In this document: piece by piece, positions 6,951-15,408 of the stretch
Layout: every line of letters starts with the position of its first letter
How positions within the stretch are numbered: the stretch's first letter is position 1
Source: a virus
IMG/VR virus record: IMGVR_UViG_3300042472_000391
Location: 1 to 20,323 of that record
DNA: 20,323 bases
Reading direction: 5' to 3' (one strand)
Position numbers and translations under genes: made by a program
The notes under the pieces: generated by a model
Seen by the model: the letters and a program-made list of their open reading frames with translations, nothing else
Told to the model about the DNA's origin: nothing
Databases searched by the model: none

Positions 6951-8174
6951 ATGGCATTTCCAGACGGTGGTTTAATTACCGAAACAAATAAACAATATTA
7001 TGCTGGAGCGCAAGGTTTCCAAGTAGAAGATTTAGGTGGACAAATGGAATTTACATTCACTTTTGACACTGAATTATTTTTAGGTAGCTGGGATCAAGAT
7101 GATGCTGGTTATGCTTTAAATAATTTTAAATTATATACAAGCACAAACGGTATTGACTTTGTAGAATATTTATTAGAGTATAGTTTATTAAAAAACACAA
7201 TAACATTTGATACAGCTGTTCCGTATGGTCATGTAGTAGTTGTTCAACTTAAATCAGTTGAAGGTGGTAATTATGGAGACTACGACGCTTATGGGGATGC
7301 CGTAGAGAACAATTACGGAGGCTATTCTTACATTACCTTAGATGATGTTATAAATAACTTTATTGTCGCTTACGTTGGCTCTGGTAAGCTTATATCAGAC
7401 GTTAAAAGAACTGATGTATTGTTCCATGCAAAACGTGGATTACAAGAATTTAGTTACGATGTACTAAAAAGCGTAAAATCACAAGAACTTACAATACCAC
7501 CAAGCTTAAGTATCATATTACCACAAGACTATGTGAACTATGTTAAAATGTCATGGATAGACAACCAAGGAATTAAACACCCTATTTATCCTACATCGTT
7601 AACAATAGATCCATCAGAAACACCGTTACAAGATAATATAGGTCAACCAATACAAAGTAGTTATGATGATAACTTAGAGGGCTCGTCTATAATAGAAGAG
7701 AGATGGAAGAAAATGAACAATGGTAAATTACTGAATTACATTAATGGAGTTGGTAACAATGACGGATTTGGTAACGGGTGGAACAATGGTTATGATTATG
7801 GTTACTACGGTAGACAATACGGTATGGACCCACAATACGCAAATTACAATGGTACATTTACAATAAATGACAGAGAGGGTAAAATATCATTCTCAAGTAA
7901 TTTAGTTGGTATGTTAATTGTATTTGAATATATATCCGACGGTTTAGCTTACGAATTAGATAGTAAGATACCTAAGATGGCAGAAGAAGCAATGTATGCA
8001 CATATATTACATTCAATAATATCTACAAGATCAAATCAACCTGAGTATTTAGTACAACGTCTTAAAAGAGAAAGAAGTGCTAAATTAAGAAATGCTAAGA
8101 TTAGATTATCTAATATTAAATTAGAAGAGTTTACACAGGTTATGAGAGGAAAATCAAAATGGATTAAACACTAA
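6951..8174 (+). CDS. Tail-tube protein, P22 gp4-like, with extra N-terminal domain
   Basis: The 407-residue protein extends the portal channel into the tail. The conserved tube core starts at about residue 127 (YITLDDVINNFIVAYVGSGK, then DVLFHAKRGLQEFSYDVLKS and PPSLSIILPQDYVNYVKMSW) and ends with a basic helical tail (QRLKRERSAKLRNAKIRLSN). In front is a domain of about 103 residues not needed for the family core (GGLITETNKQYYAGAQGFQ, FKLYTSTNGIDF, ITFDTAVPYGHVVVVQLKS), joined by a Gly/Tyr/Asp/Asn linker (104-126). A second low-complexity Gly/Asn/Tyr stretch occupies about 256-302. The gene starts 6 bases after the ring-protein stop codon and in the same frame. The tail-tube assignment is from remembered crAss-like sequences; the N-terminal domain role is unknown, perhaps surface decoration. 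Confidence 0.8.
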   Translation: MAFPDGGLITETNKQYYAGAQGFQVEDLGGQMEFTFTFDTELFLGSWDQDDAGYALNNFKLYTSTNGIDFVEYLLEYSLLKNTITFDTAVPYGHVVVVQLKSVEGGNYGDYDAYGDAVENNYGGYSYITLDDVINNFIVAYVGSGKLISDVKRTDVLFHAKRGLQEFSYDVLKSVKSQELTIPPSLSIILPQDYVNYVKMSWIDNQGIKHPIYPTSLTIDPSETPLQDNIGQPIQSSYDDNLEGSSIIEERWKKMNNGKLLNYINGVGNNDGFGNGWNNGYDYGYYGRQYGMDPQYANYNGTFTINDREGKISFSSNLVGMLIVFEYISDGLAYELDSKIPKMAEEAMYAHILHSIISTRSNQPEYLVQRLKRERSAKLRNAKIRLSNIKLEEFTQVMRGKSKWIKH

Positions 8175-8180
8175 AATTAA

Positions 8181-11100
8181 ATGGCAGAAGTAAAAAATAG
8201 TTTCCTGAAGTCTAAGATGAATCAAGACTTAGACGATAGACTTATCCCTAATGGAGAATATAGATATGCAAATAATATTTCAGTTGGAAAATCTGAAGCA
8301 GATGACATTGGAGCATTAAAAAACGTTTTAGGTAATGAAGTACTTTTACCTACACAATCAGAATATGATCAGGATATGGAATGTATTGGTGTGTTTATGG
8401 ACAACCAAAATAACCGTATGTTTCAGTTTTTAACTAATTATACGGATCCAAATCCAAATCAAATAACTTTTCCAGAAGATGCTCCATTTACAGAAGGCAT
8501 AACTGAATGGAAGATGAAAATAGCAATGTATACATTTGAAGGAAATAGTGCTCCTTATGTAACATTAGTAGAAGGATTATTTTTAAATTTTGCAAAAAAT
8601 AAACAATTTAAAATTACTGGAGTAAACTTAGTGGAAGGATTATTATTCTGGACTGATAATAGAAACCAACCTAGAAAAATAAATGTTTCAAATGCATTAA
8701 ATAATAACAACTACTATACTACTGAGGAACAAATATCTGTAGCAAAATATGCTCCAGTGGATCCTATAACATTATATAAAAAAGTAATTACTACAGCGGA
8801 TGGAAGTTCTTCTGGAGATATTCTTGAAGTTACTAGTGCAGCGGGTATTGTGCCCGGTATGACGTTATTAACAGACGATATAGCTGGATCAGACTTTTGT
8901 ACGGTTGTTGATGTTACGGGTACTACAATTACTTTTTATCAAAATTTACCAATTACAATTACAGACGGTACCGAACTAACATTTTTAATATCCACAATGT
9001 CAGATAAATCTTCTGTTCCTTCCTGGCCAGGAGATCCTGCATTTTTAGAGGATAAGTATGTTAGATTTAGTTACCGTTTTAAGTACGACGATAATGAATA
9101 TTCATTAATGGCTCCGTTTACACAAATAGCATATATACCTAAACAAAAGGGTTATTTCATTGCTGGTAACGAAACAGACGCTTATAGAAGTACTGTATTA
9201 AATTGGTTTGAGAATAATATAAATAACATCGAGCTAATTGTACCATTTCCTGATAAGATTGGTAATCTAATTAATAGTTATAAAATAGTTGAGATTGATA
9301 TTTTATATAAAGAATCTGACTCAACAGCTATTAAAGTTTTTGAAACGGTACCTATATCTGTTATAAATACAACAGCTAATACAAATAATAATTATTATAT
9401 ACAACAATATCAATCACAAAAGCCATATAAGACATTATCTGAAGATCAAACTGTAAGGGTATATGATAAAGTACCAGTAAGAGCGCGGGCTCAAGAATCT
9501 GCAGGTAATAGAATAATATATGGTAACTACTATGATAAATACACTTCTGTAGGTTCTATAAATTATAATGTTTCGGTACAACCTAAATCATCTTCTGGAA
9601 CAAACTTTATAGAATATCCAAATCATACATTAAAAAAGAATAGAAATTACCAAGTTGGATTTGTAATAGCAGACAAGTTTGGTAGACAATCGCCTGTTAT
9701 TTTATCTTCTGGTGATTTACCTGGATTGGATATTGGAGCAGCTGGGTTTGCAAAAGGATCAACTATTTATTCGAGTTATGAAAATTCAGTTTTATTTGAA
9801 GACGTTCGTACTTGGTTTGGTGATGCATTGGTTTTATATTTGAATGGACCAATAGATCAGCAAAAGGATATACCTACTGGCCAACCTGGCTTATATGCAA
9901 TAGCAACATCTAACTTTGGGTTTTCAATAACAAATTCAATAATAACAGATACAACATACACATATACATTAGACACAACGGCTTTATCTAACACACCTCC
10001 GGCTGTTGGCAATATAATGAGAGGATTTTACACAGATTATGTAAAAGTAATTAGCGGACCTAATCCTACATCAACACTTAATCAATATGTGATAACAACC
10101 AGCGGTAGGATTAATGATATATATAATTATGTAGATCAAGGTGCCGGTATAACAGATATTAAATTTGCTTATAAATATAATCCTATTGGTTGGTACTCTT
10201 ATAAAATAGTTGTTAAGCAACAAGAACAAGATTACTATAATGTATATTTACCGGGAATGCTAAATGGTTATCCTAAAGGTCAAACTTCGGGATCACAGGT
10301 TGTTTATTCAGGTGTAGGACCAACTGCTACTTCAACTTTGCAGAACGGTATAAATACAACGCAATTTCCGGTTAGTGAAACAGGCAACACATCTCATATT
10401 GTATTAATTAATGATAACATTAATAAAGTACCAAGAGATTTATCCGAGGTAGGGCCTGATCAAAAACAATACAGAAGTAGCGTACAGTTATATGGTAGAG
10501 TAGAAAACACAGAGGATAACTTTGATATAATAGGGGTCGATCCTACATATACCGCTAAGGTTACGGTAATACAATATGATAGCACAGATATATTAAATGA
10601 TAATTGGGTATTAATAAAACCTGGCGATGGTATACAATGCGTTGAAGCTAACGAACCAATTCCTAATCCTGATCCAGCATTAGGTGGTACAATTCCAAAT
10701 CCATATAGATGGCTTGGTGATGCTGTAGTTGTGTCTAACGTTATAGGGTTGTCAGGCATTGGAAAAATAACAATATCGTCACCTAACTGGGTAGTAGATA
10801 CAGGTAATCCAACAACTACATATAAAACATTTAGAATCACAAGAGCAGAAAATAAACAATATTTTCCAACTAGAAAAGCAGACACTGTAATATCAATAGC
10901 GACAGCGAATGAATTTAATTTTCTTGATAATTCAGAGGATAATTTAAGCGGTACTGCTGGTTTAAATTTTTATCAGTTACAAACAAAACCATTAATAGGT
11001 AGAGTTTCAACCGTTAATAAGATAGGCGTAGTGGCTGCTGATATGATACCTTTTTTAAGTGTATATGAGACCAGAGCAACAGAGAGCTTATTAGAATTAT

Positions 11101-13331
11101 TTTGGGAAACCGCTACCACTGGATTAATATCTGATTTGAATGCAGATGTTTTGACAGGTTTTGAAGGTCCAGCTGGATTTGATAATGTAGATTACACTCA
11201 TTTTGAATGGCAAGATCCAGAGGGGGACGGCGAAGATGAAGGTGCTCAGGATTCAAAATACATAACAAAGCCTTTCTTTGTTGTGGATCAAAATGGTTAT
11301 CCTATTTTAGATACAACTGTAACTTTAGTGTCTGTATTTAACGGTGAAAATCCAGCTGTTAGTAGATTTAATGATTTTGGTATAGAAGCTGTACCTTTAT
11401 CCTCACCTAAACAATATAGATTATACATAAAGCCTGAAGGAAATTTTGTATTTAATAACAATGCTGGTACTACCGAATCCTACGTTTTTACATTTAATGT
11501 AGTTGACAATTCTGATCCGGAACAACCTTTACCAACTACATTGACAATAGCTGGCAGATTAGGCAATAGCACACCGATTATAACTACTGTAGATACAAAT
11601 TATAGTGTAACACAAAACACAACAACATTTGCAACATTAGAAGCAAACAACGGCTCTTTTTCATTGGCAGACTCCGATTTGAAGTGGAGTATAGTTAGCG
11701 GCAATACTGGTGGTTATTTTTCTATAGGTGCATATACGGGTGTTTTAGAAGTAAATAATTCGTCAATACCTTTAGGTACATATAGTTTATTAGTAAAAGT
11801 AGAAGACGCTGTAAATACAAATACAGGTGATATATTACTACCATCTGGTAATTTTGGAACTAAATCAGCTAATAAAACTTTAAATATAAATGTAGGAGAT
11901 GCACCGGTTCCTTACTGGTTAAGACCAAATTATACAAGTTCAAATATACAAGCTCAAGCTGCATGTGGTATTACAAGCCGTAATGATGCTGGTATGGTTT
12001 ATATAGGACCAAACGAGAATCTAACAAGTGCTTATTTACCAACAATACCAGGTTTTAGTGGTACTTACGATATTATTGAAAATGTTGAAGTACAAAATGC
12101 ATTAGATTATGAATATGATACAATACAAGCAACTGGATTAGTTGAGGGTGAATATAGATTTTCTATAAACTTATATGTTTATCCACTACCTATATGCCCA
12201 GATGGCCCAGGTGGTGTTGGATCTAGAAGTACAGGTACAGCTGAAATATATTTATATAAGAGACTTTATAACCCATCAGCACCAGGTGCATGGATATTAA
12301 CATCTAATGAAAATAATTTTGGAATACCATCGCCTACATACAAAATAGGGCCTATAGGAAGTAGCACTTTTGATGATGGCATTACACCACCACAACCAGA
12401 AAAGTCATTAACAACAACATTTACGATTGAAGCGGAAGATGATTTGTATGAGTATGCGGTGGGGGTTAGATTGCAGAGTGTTTTTTCCAATGCTTACGGA
12501 GGCGGACCTCAAGTTACTATATTTGGTAATGATGCAAATTATACGTATAATCAATCATATCCATTTGATTTACAGTCTAATCCACCGCAAACAATTGATT
12601 ATGAATATTATACAGGTATTGAAGAAATTTCACCGGACCCTATGATACCAGGTGCTACAACAGGAATACCTTATACAACGCAAGATGCAACTAGAGGTCT
12701 ATTATATAATTCACCAACAAACGCAATAGCATCTGGTAATGTTACAATGGATGACGAAACTGTTAACCTTACTTTATCCAGCGTGAATGCTCAGATTGTT
12801 GCGGGATTATTATGTAATTTAAGCATATCAGGCAACACTTTTCCTGGAACAGTAGTTTATGTTAATCCTGCTAATCAAGCTGAAATAACATTACAATTAA
12901 TATATGGTTGGCCATATCCTTCTTCTTCTTTGACTGGCGGAAATTTAAGTTTAAATACAGAAACAAGTAATGAAACAACAGGTAGACTTTATGCAAATAC
13001 AATAGAAGGTACTGAAATAAAACGATTTTATACAGATGCTGCATTTACTCAAAAATGGATTCCACCTGTGGCAAATAGATATTATAATTTTATAACAACA
13101 AAAAATTATAATCCACAAGGTATTACATTTGGAAGCGGAAGCGTATTAGTATACAGCGAATTTCCATATTATTGTGCATTGATTAACGGAGAAGGAGAGG
13201 TTGTAGAACAGACTGTTCCAACGCCAAATGTACAAACAGCATGGATAGGACAAAACGAACCACAGTCAGGACCATTACCAATTGCAAATTATAGTTACAA
13301 TTTGTATTACGAAGAACCTTTCACTCCATAA
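8181..13331 (+). CDS. Giant muzzle-type tail protein ('stabilization protein')
   Basis: Its 1716 residues form the distal tail structure that closes the channel, by analogy with crAss-like muzzle proteins. The N-terminus carries the hallmark motif (SKMNQDLDDRLIPNGEYRYA followed by NNISVGKSEADDIGALKNVLGN without a break). The region to about 960 is the conserved body (LLFWTDNRNQPRKINVSNAL, YVRFSYRFKYDDNEYSLMAP, NRIIYGNYYDKYTS, FVIADKFGRQSPV). Several segments look inserted: about 201-271 (VTSAAGIVPGMTLLTDDIAG type), 1028-1127 (Ig-like), 1131-1240 (cadherin-like, with WSIVSGNTGGYFSIGAYTGV and YSLLVKVEDA), and 1520-1590 (another small beta unit). No signal peptide or membrane segment is seen. 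It starts 6 bases after the tube gene stop. The N-terminal identification is strong; the C-terminal half may contact host glycans, which is an inference. Confidence 0.85.
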   Translation: MAEVKNSFLKSKMNQDLDDRLIPNGEYRYANNISVGKSEADDIGALKNVLGNEVLLPTQSEYDQDMECIGVFMDNQNNRMFQFLTNYTDPNPNQITFPEDAPFTEGITEWKMKIAMYTFEGNSAPYVTLVEGLFLNFAKNKQFKITGVNLVEGLLFWTDNRNQPRKINVSNALNNNNYYTTEEQISVAKYAPVDPITLYKKVITTADGSSSGDILEVTSAAGIVPGMTLLTDDIAGSDFCTVVDVTGTTITFYQNLPITITDGTELTFLISTMSDKSSVPSWPGDPAFLEDKYVRFSYRFKYDDNEYSLMAPFTQIAYIPKQKGYFIAGNETDAYRSTVLNWFENNINNIELIVPFPDKIGNLINSYKIVEIDILYKESDSTAIKVFETVPISVINTTANTNNNYYIQQYQSQKPYKTLSEDQTVRVYDKVPVRARAQESAGNRIIYGNYYDKYTSVGSINYNVSVQPKSSSGTNFIEYPNHTLKKNRNYQVGFVIADKFGRQSPVILSSGDLPGLDIGAAGFAKGSTIYSSYENSVLFEDVRTWFGDALVLYLNGPIDQQKDIPTGQPGLYAIATSNFGFSITNSIITDTTYTYTLDTTALSNTPPAVGNIMRGFYTDYVKVISGPNPTSTLNQYVITTSGRINDIYNYVDQGAGITDIKFAYKYNPIGWYSYKIVVKQQEQDYYNVYLPGMLNGYPKGQTSGSQVVYSGVGPTATSTLQNGINTTQFPVSETGNTSHIVLINDNINKVPRDLSEVGPDQKQYRSSVQLYGRVENTEDNFDIIGVDPTYTAKVTVIQYDSTDILNDNWVLIKPGDGIQCVEANEPIPNPDPALGGTIPNPYRWLGDAVVVSNVIGLSGIGKITISSPNWVVDTGNPTTTYKTFRITRAENKQYFPTRKADTVISIATANEFNFLDNSEDNLSGTAGLNFYQLQTKPLIGRVSTVNKIGVVAADMIPFLSVYETRATESLLELFWETATTGLISDLNADVLTGFEGPAGFDNVDYTHFEWQDPEGDGEDEGAQDSKYITKPFFVVDQNGYPILDTTVTLVSVFNGENPAVSRFNDFGIEAVPLSSPKQYRLYIKPEGNFVFNNNAGTTESYVFTFNVVDNSDPEQPLPTTLTIAGRLGNSTPIITTVDTNYSVTQNTTTFATLEANNGSFSLADSDLKWSIVSGNTGGYFSIGAYTGVLEVNNSSIPLGTYSLLVKVEDAVNTNTGDILLPSGNFGTKSANKTLNINVGDAPVPYWLRPNYTSSNIQAQAACGITSRNDAGMVYIGPNENLTSAYLPTIPGFSGTYDIIENVEVQNALDYEYDTIQATGLVEGEYRFSINLYVYPLPICPDGPGGVGSRSTGTAEIYLYKRLYNPSAPGAWILTSNENNFGIPSPTYKIGPIGSSTFDDGITPPQPEKSLTTTFTIEAEDDLYEYAVGVRLQSVFSNAYGGGPQVTIFGNDANYTYNQSYPFDLQSNPPQTIDYEYYTGIEEISPDPMIPGATTGIPYTTQDATRGLLYNSPTNAIASGNVTMDDETVNLTLSSVNAQIVAGLLCNLSISGNTFPGTVVYVNPANQAEITLQLIYGWPYPSSSLTGGNLSLNTETSNETTGRLYANTIEGTEIKRFYTDAAFTQKWIPPVANRYYNFITTKNYNPQGITFGSGSVLVYSEFPYYCALINGEGEVVEQTVPTPNVQTAWIGQNEPQSGPLPIANYSYNLYYEEPFTP

Positions 13332-13384
13332 TATATAATACTATAATTAAATTAAAAACCATAAAAAAAACGTGATTATAAAGT

Positions 13385-14920
13385 ATGGCAGCAATATTAG
13401 AATTAAAATACTTTAACTCCTTCTGGTTAAAGAAATTAGATACAATAGTAGAAGTGGAAGATACAGCAGCGGTTCTAAGTGGAGCCGTTGCTAATTCTTC
13501 TAATATAACTATAGCTTTTTCAAATGGAGAAATTGGCGTTGGACAAACTGTTAGTTGGATGGATGGTGGGGTTGAAGAAACTGCTTATGTTTATAAAAAA
13601 ACAGGTACAACAGATACTCAGTTTACATTAAGCGAACCAGTAACTATACCTGACACTACTGCTTTAAAGTTTGGGCCAATAACAAACTTTGATTATATAC
13701 CAAATGCTTATTTAGCGTCTGATACAGATTGGTTCATTGAGGAAGCTAGAATCAGAGGTGGATATAATAATACAAATGTGGATTTAGGAGTTAAAGCTTA
13801 TATTGTTGAGGATAACATTAGACAACAGCATAGACAAAATTCATTAATATATTCTGGTGTATTCAACTCAAGAACAGGGGTTAATAAAACAAACGAATTT
13901 TCGGTTGGAGAAGATATAACAAGAAGTTTAGATCCGTCAAATGGTTCTATTCAAAAATTATATTCAGAAGATACAAACTTAATTGTATTTCAAGAATTTA
14001 AAGTTAGTAACGCATTAATTGACAAAGATGCTATCTATTCAGCAGAAGGACAACCAATGACAACATCAGGAGCTCAGGTAATCGGTCAGGTTCAAGCTTA
14101 TGCTGGTAACTATGGTATTGGTACTAATCCTGAAAGTTTTGCCGTTTATGGCTTCCGCAAGTACTTTGTTGATAGAAATAGAAACGTAGTATTAAGATTG
14201 TCACAAGATGGCATATCTGAAATATCAGAGTATGGAATGGGTGATTTCTTTAGAGATAATCTTTCTGAAATTGGTAATGATGGATTTATACTGGGTATGT
14301 GGGACATGCATAATAAAGAATATGTTTTATCTATGCAACCAATCGACGGAACCTACAAAACATTGACATTTGATGAAGATGTATCAGGTTGGACAAGTTT
14401 CTTTGATTTTAAACCAAACTGGGGTGGAAGTTTAAGAAATAACTTTTACACATTTAAGAATGGTGAAATTTGGAAACACTATTCACCAGGTAATAGCGGA
14501 TGGGGTAGATTCTATGGTGTTACTTATGATTCATCAGTTGAAGTTATATTTAATCCCGATGTGTCCCTGGTTAAGACTTTTAAAACAATAAATTATGAAG
14601 GAAGTACTGGTTGGGAAACTTTATCGTTTTACACTGACTCTGATATTTCGGTTCCTATATCTAAAGCATTTTATACAACGACTCTTGCTGATTTAGAATT
14701 ACAATTATTTACTAATTCATTCAAGAGAAAAGAAGATAAATACTTTGCTAATCTTATTAATATTACACCTGCTTCAAATAGCGAAGTTGTATGGGGTAAC
14801 TCAATGACGGGTGTAAAAGGAACAACAGCAACGGTTAGAATGAGATATTCAAATACGGATTTACAGAAGAGCGGAACACTGTTTGCGGTATCTTCTGACT
14901 ACATAGATTCATCTTACTAA
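13385..14920 (+). CDS. Muzzle-associated tail structural protein
   Basis: Its 511 residues have no membrane segment, signal peptide or catalytic motif. The N-terminus (AAILELKYFNSFWLKKLDT) is followed by an apparent inserted beta unit at about 25-98 (ANSSNITIAFSNGEIGVGQT, TTDTQFTLSEPVTIPDTTAL). A long beta-rich body then begins at DWFIEEARIRGGYNNTNVDL. Residues 250-330 (YGFRKYFVDRNRNVVLRLSQ, GMWDMHNKEYVLSM) look like the repeat-blade or propeller-type sequence seen in large crAss-like tail proteins. The gene follows the muzzle gene after 53 A/T-rich bases and sits before the cupin gene. I suspect it packs with or continues the muzzle, as a separately encoded C-terminal part. The structural role is well supported by context; the specific role is inferred. 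Confidence 0.65.
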   Translation: MAAILELKYFNSFWLKKLDTIVEVEDTAAVLSGAVANSSNITIAFSNGEIGVGQTVSWMDGGVEETAYVYKKTGTTDTQFTLSEPVTIPDTTALKFGPITNFDYIPNAYLASDTDWFIEEARIRGGYNNTNVDLGVKAYIVEDNIRQQHRQNSLIYSGVFNSRTGVNKTNEFSVGEDITRSLDPSNGSIQKLYSEDTNLIVFQEFKVSNALIDKDAIYSAEGQPMTTSGAQVIGQVQAYAGNYGIGTNPESFAVYGFRKYFVDRNRNVVLRLSQDGISEISEYGMGDFFRDNLSEIGNDGFILGMWDMHNKEYVLSMQPIDGTYKTLTFDEDVSGWTSFFDFKPNWGGSLRNNFYTFKNGEIWKHYSPGNSGWGRFYGVTYDSSVEVIFNPDVSLVKTFKTINYEGSTGWETLSFYTDSDISVPISKAFYTTTLADLELQLFTNSFKRKEDKYFANLINITPASNSEVVWGNSMTGVKGTTATVRMRYSNTDLQKSGTLFAVSSDYIDSSY

Positions 14921-14931
14921 AATTTAATTAA

Positions 14932-15405
14932 ATGAATGACAAATTAGAAACAAAAACTGAGAATAGAATAATTAGCCAAGACTATATTGATAAGGTAGAA
15001 CATTTAGAGCAAACGTTGCTAGCGATGGACGATCCTAATGTAGCTAAAGGTAATACAGATTTTTTTCCATTAAAGCATTCATTTTCACACGGTATATACA
15101 TACGGGAGATGTTTATGGAGAAAGATAGCGTTGTTATCGGTAAACTTCATAAATTCTCCCATACGTGGTTTTTATTGAAAGGTCAATTGCTAGTATCAAC
15201 AGATGAAGGATCAAATCAATATATAGCTCCTTGTTATGTTAATGCTCCTGCCGGTACAAAAAGAGTTATATATGCGGAGGAGGATTCTATATTTATTAAT
15301 GTACATCCAAATCCAGATAATATAACAGATACAGATGAACTCGAGGGTATTTTAGCATGTACATCGTATAAAGAATATAATGAATATAAACTATTAAAAG
15401 AATAA
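14932..15405 (+). CDS. Small cupin-fold protein in the tail cluster
   Basis: The 157-residue protein resembles the single-domain cupin proteins found in other marine-type tailed phages. After a charged helical N-terminus (1-40), the beta-barrel runs from about residue 46 to 127. Cupin motif 1 is recognisable as GKLHKFSHTWFLLKGQ with His73 and His77, spaced H-x3-H instead of the usual H-x-H. Motif 2 is APAGTKRVIYAEED with the typical P-x-G, but Arg sits where the metal-binding His is usual. His125 (NVHPN) and His49/His53 are further possible ligands. It may bind a sugar, a metal or a structural partner, and enzymatic activity cannot be read from the sequence. It starts 11 bases after the upstream stop and ends 3 bases before the next ATG, so it is cotranscribed with virion genes. 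Confidence 0.75.
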   Translation: MNDKLETKTENRIISQDYIDKVEHLEQTLLAMDDPNVAKGNTDFFPLKHSFSHGIYIREMFMEKDSVVIGKLHKFSHTWFLLKGQLLVSTDEGSNQYIAPCYVNAPAGTKRVIYAEEDSIFINVHPNPDNITDTDELEGILACTSYKEYNEYKLLKE

Positions 15406-15408
15406 TAT

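Noticed and set aside
10460-10885. Minus-strand frame of 141 residues inside the muzzle gene
   Set aside because: Antisense shadow of the muzzle gene with no recognisable domain. Its hydrophobic look comes from the reverse complement of Asn/Thr/Tyr codons.
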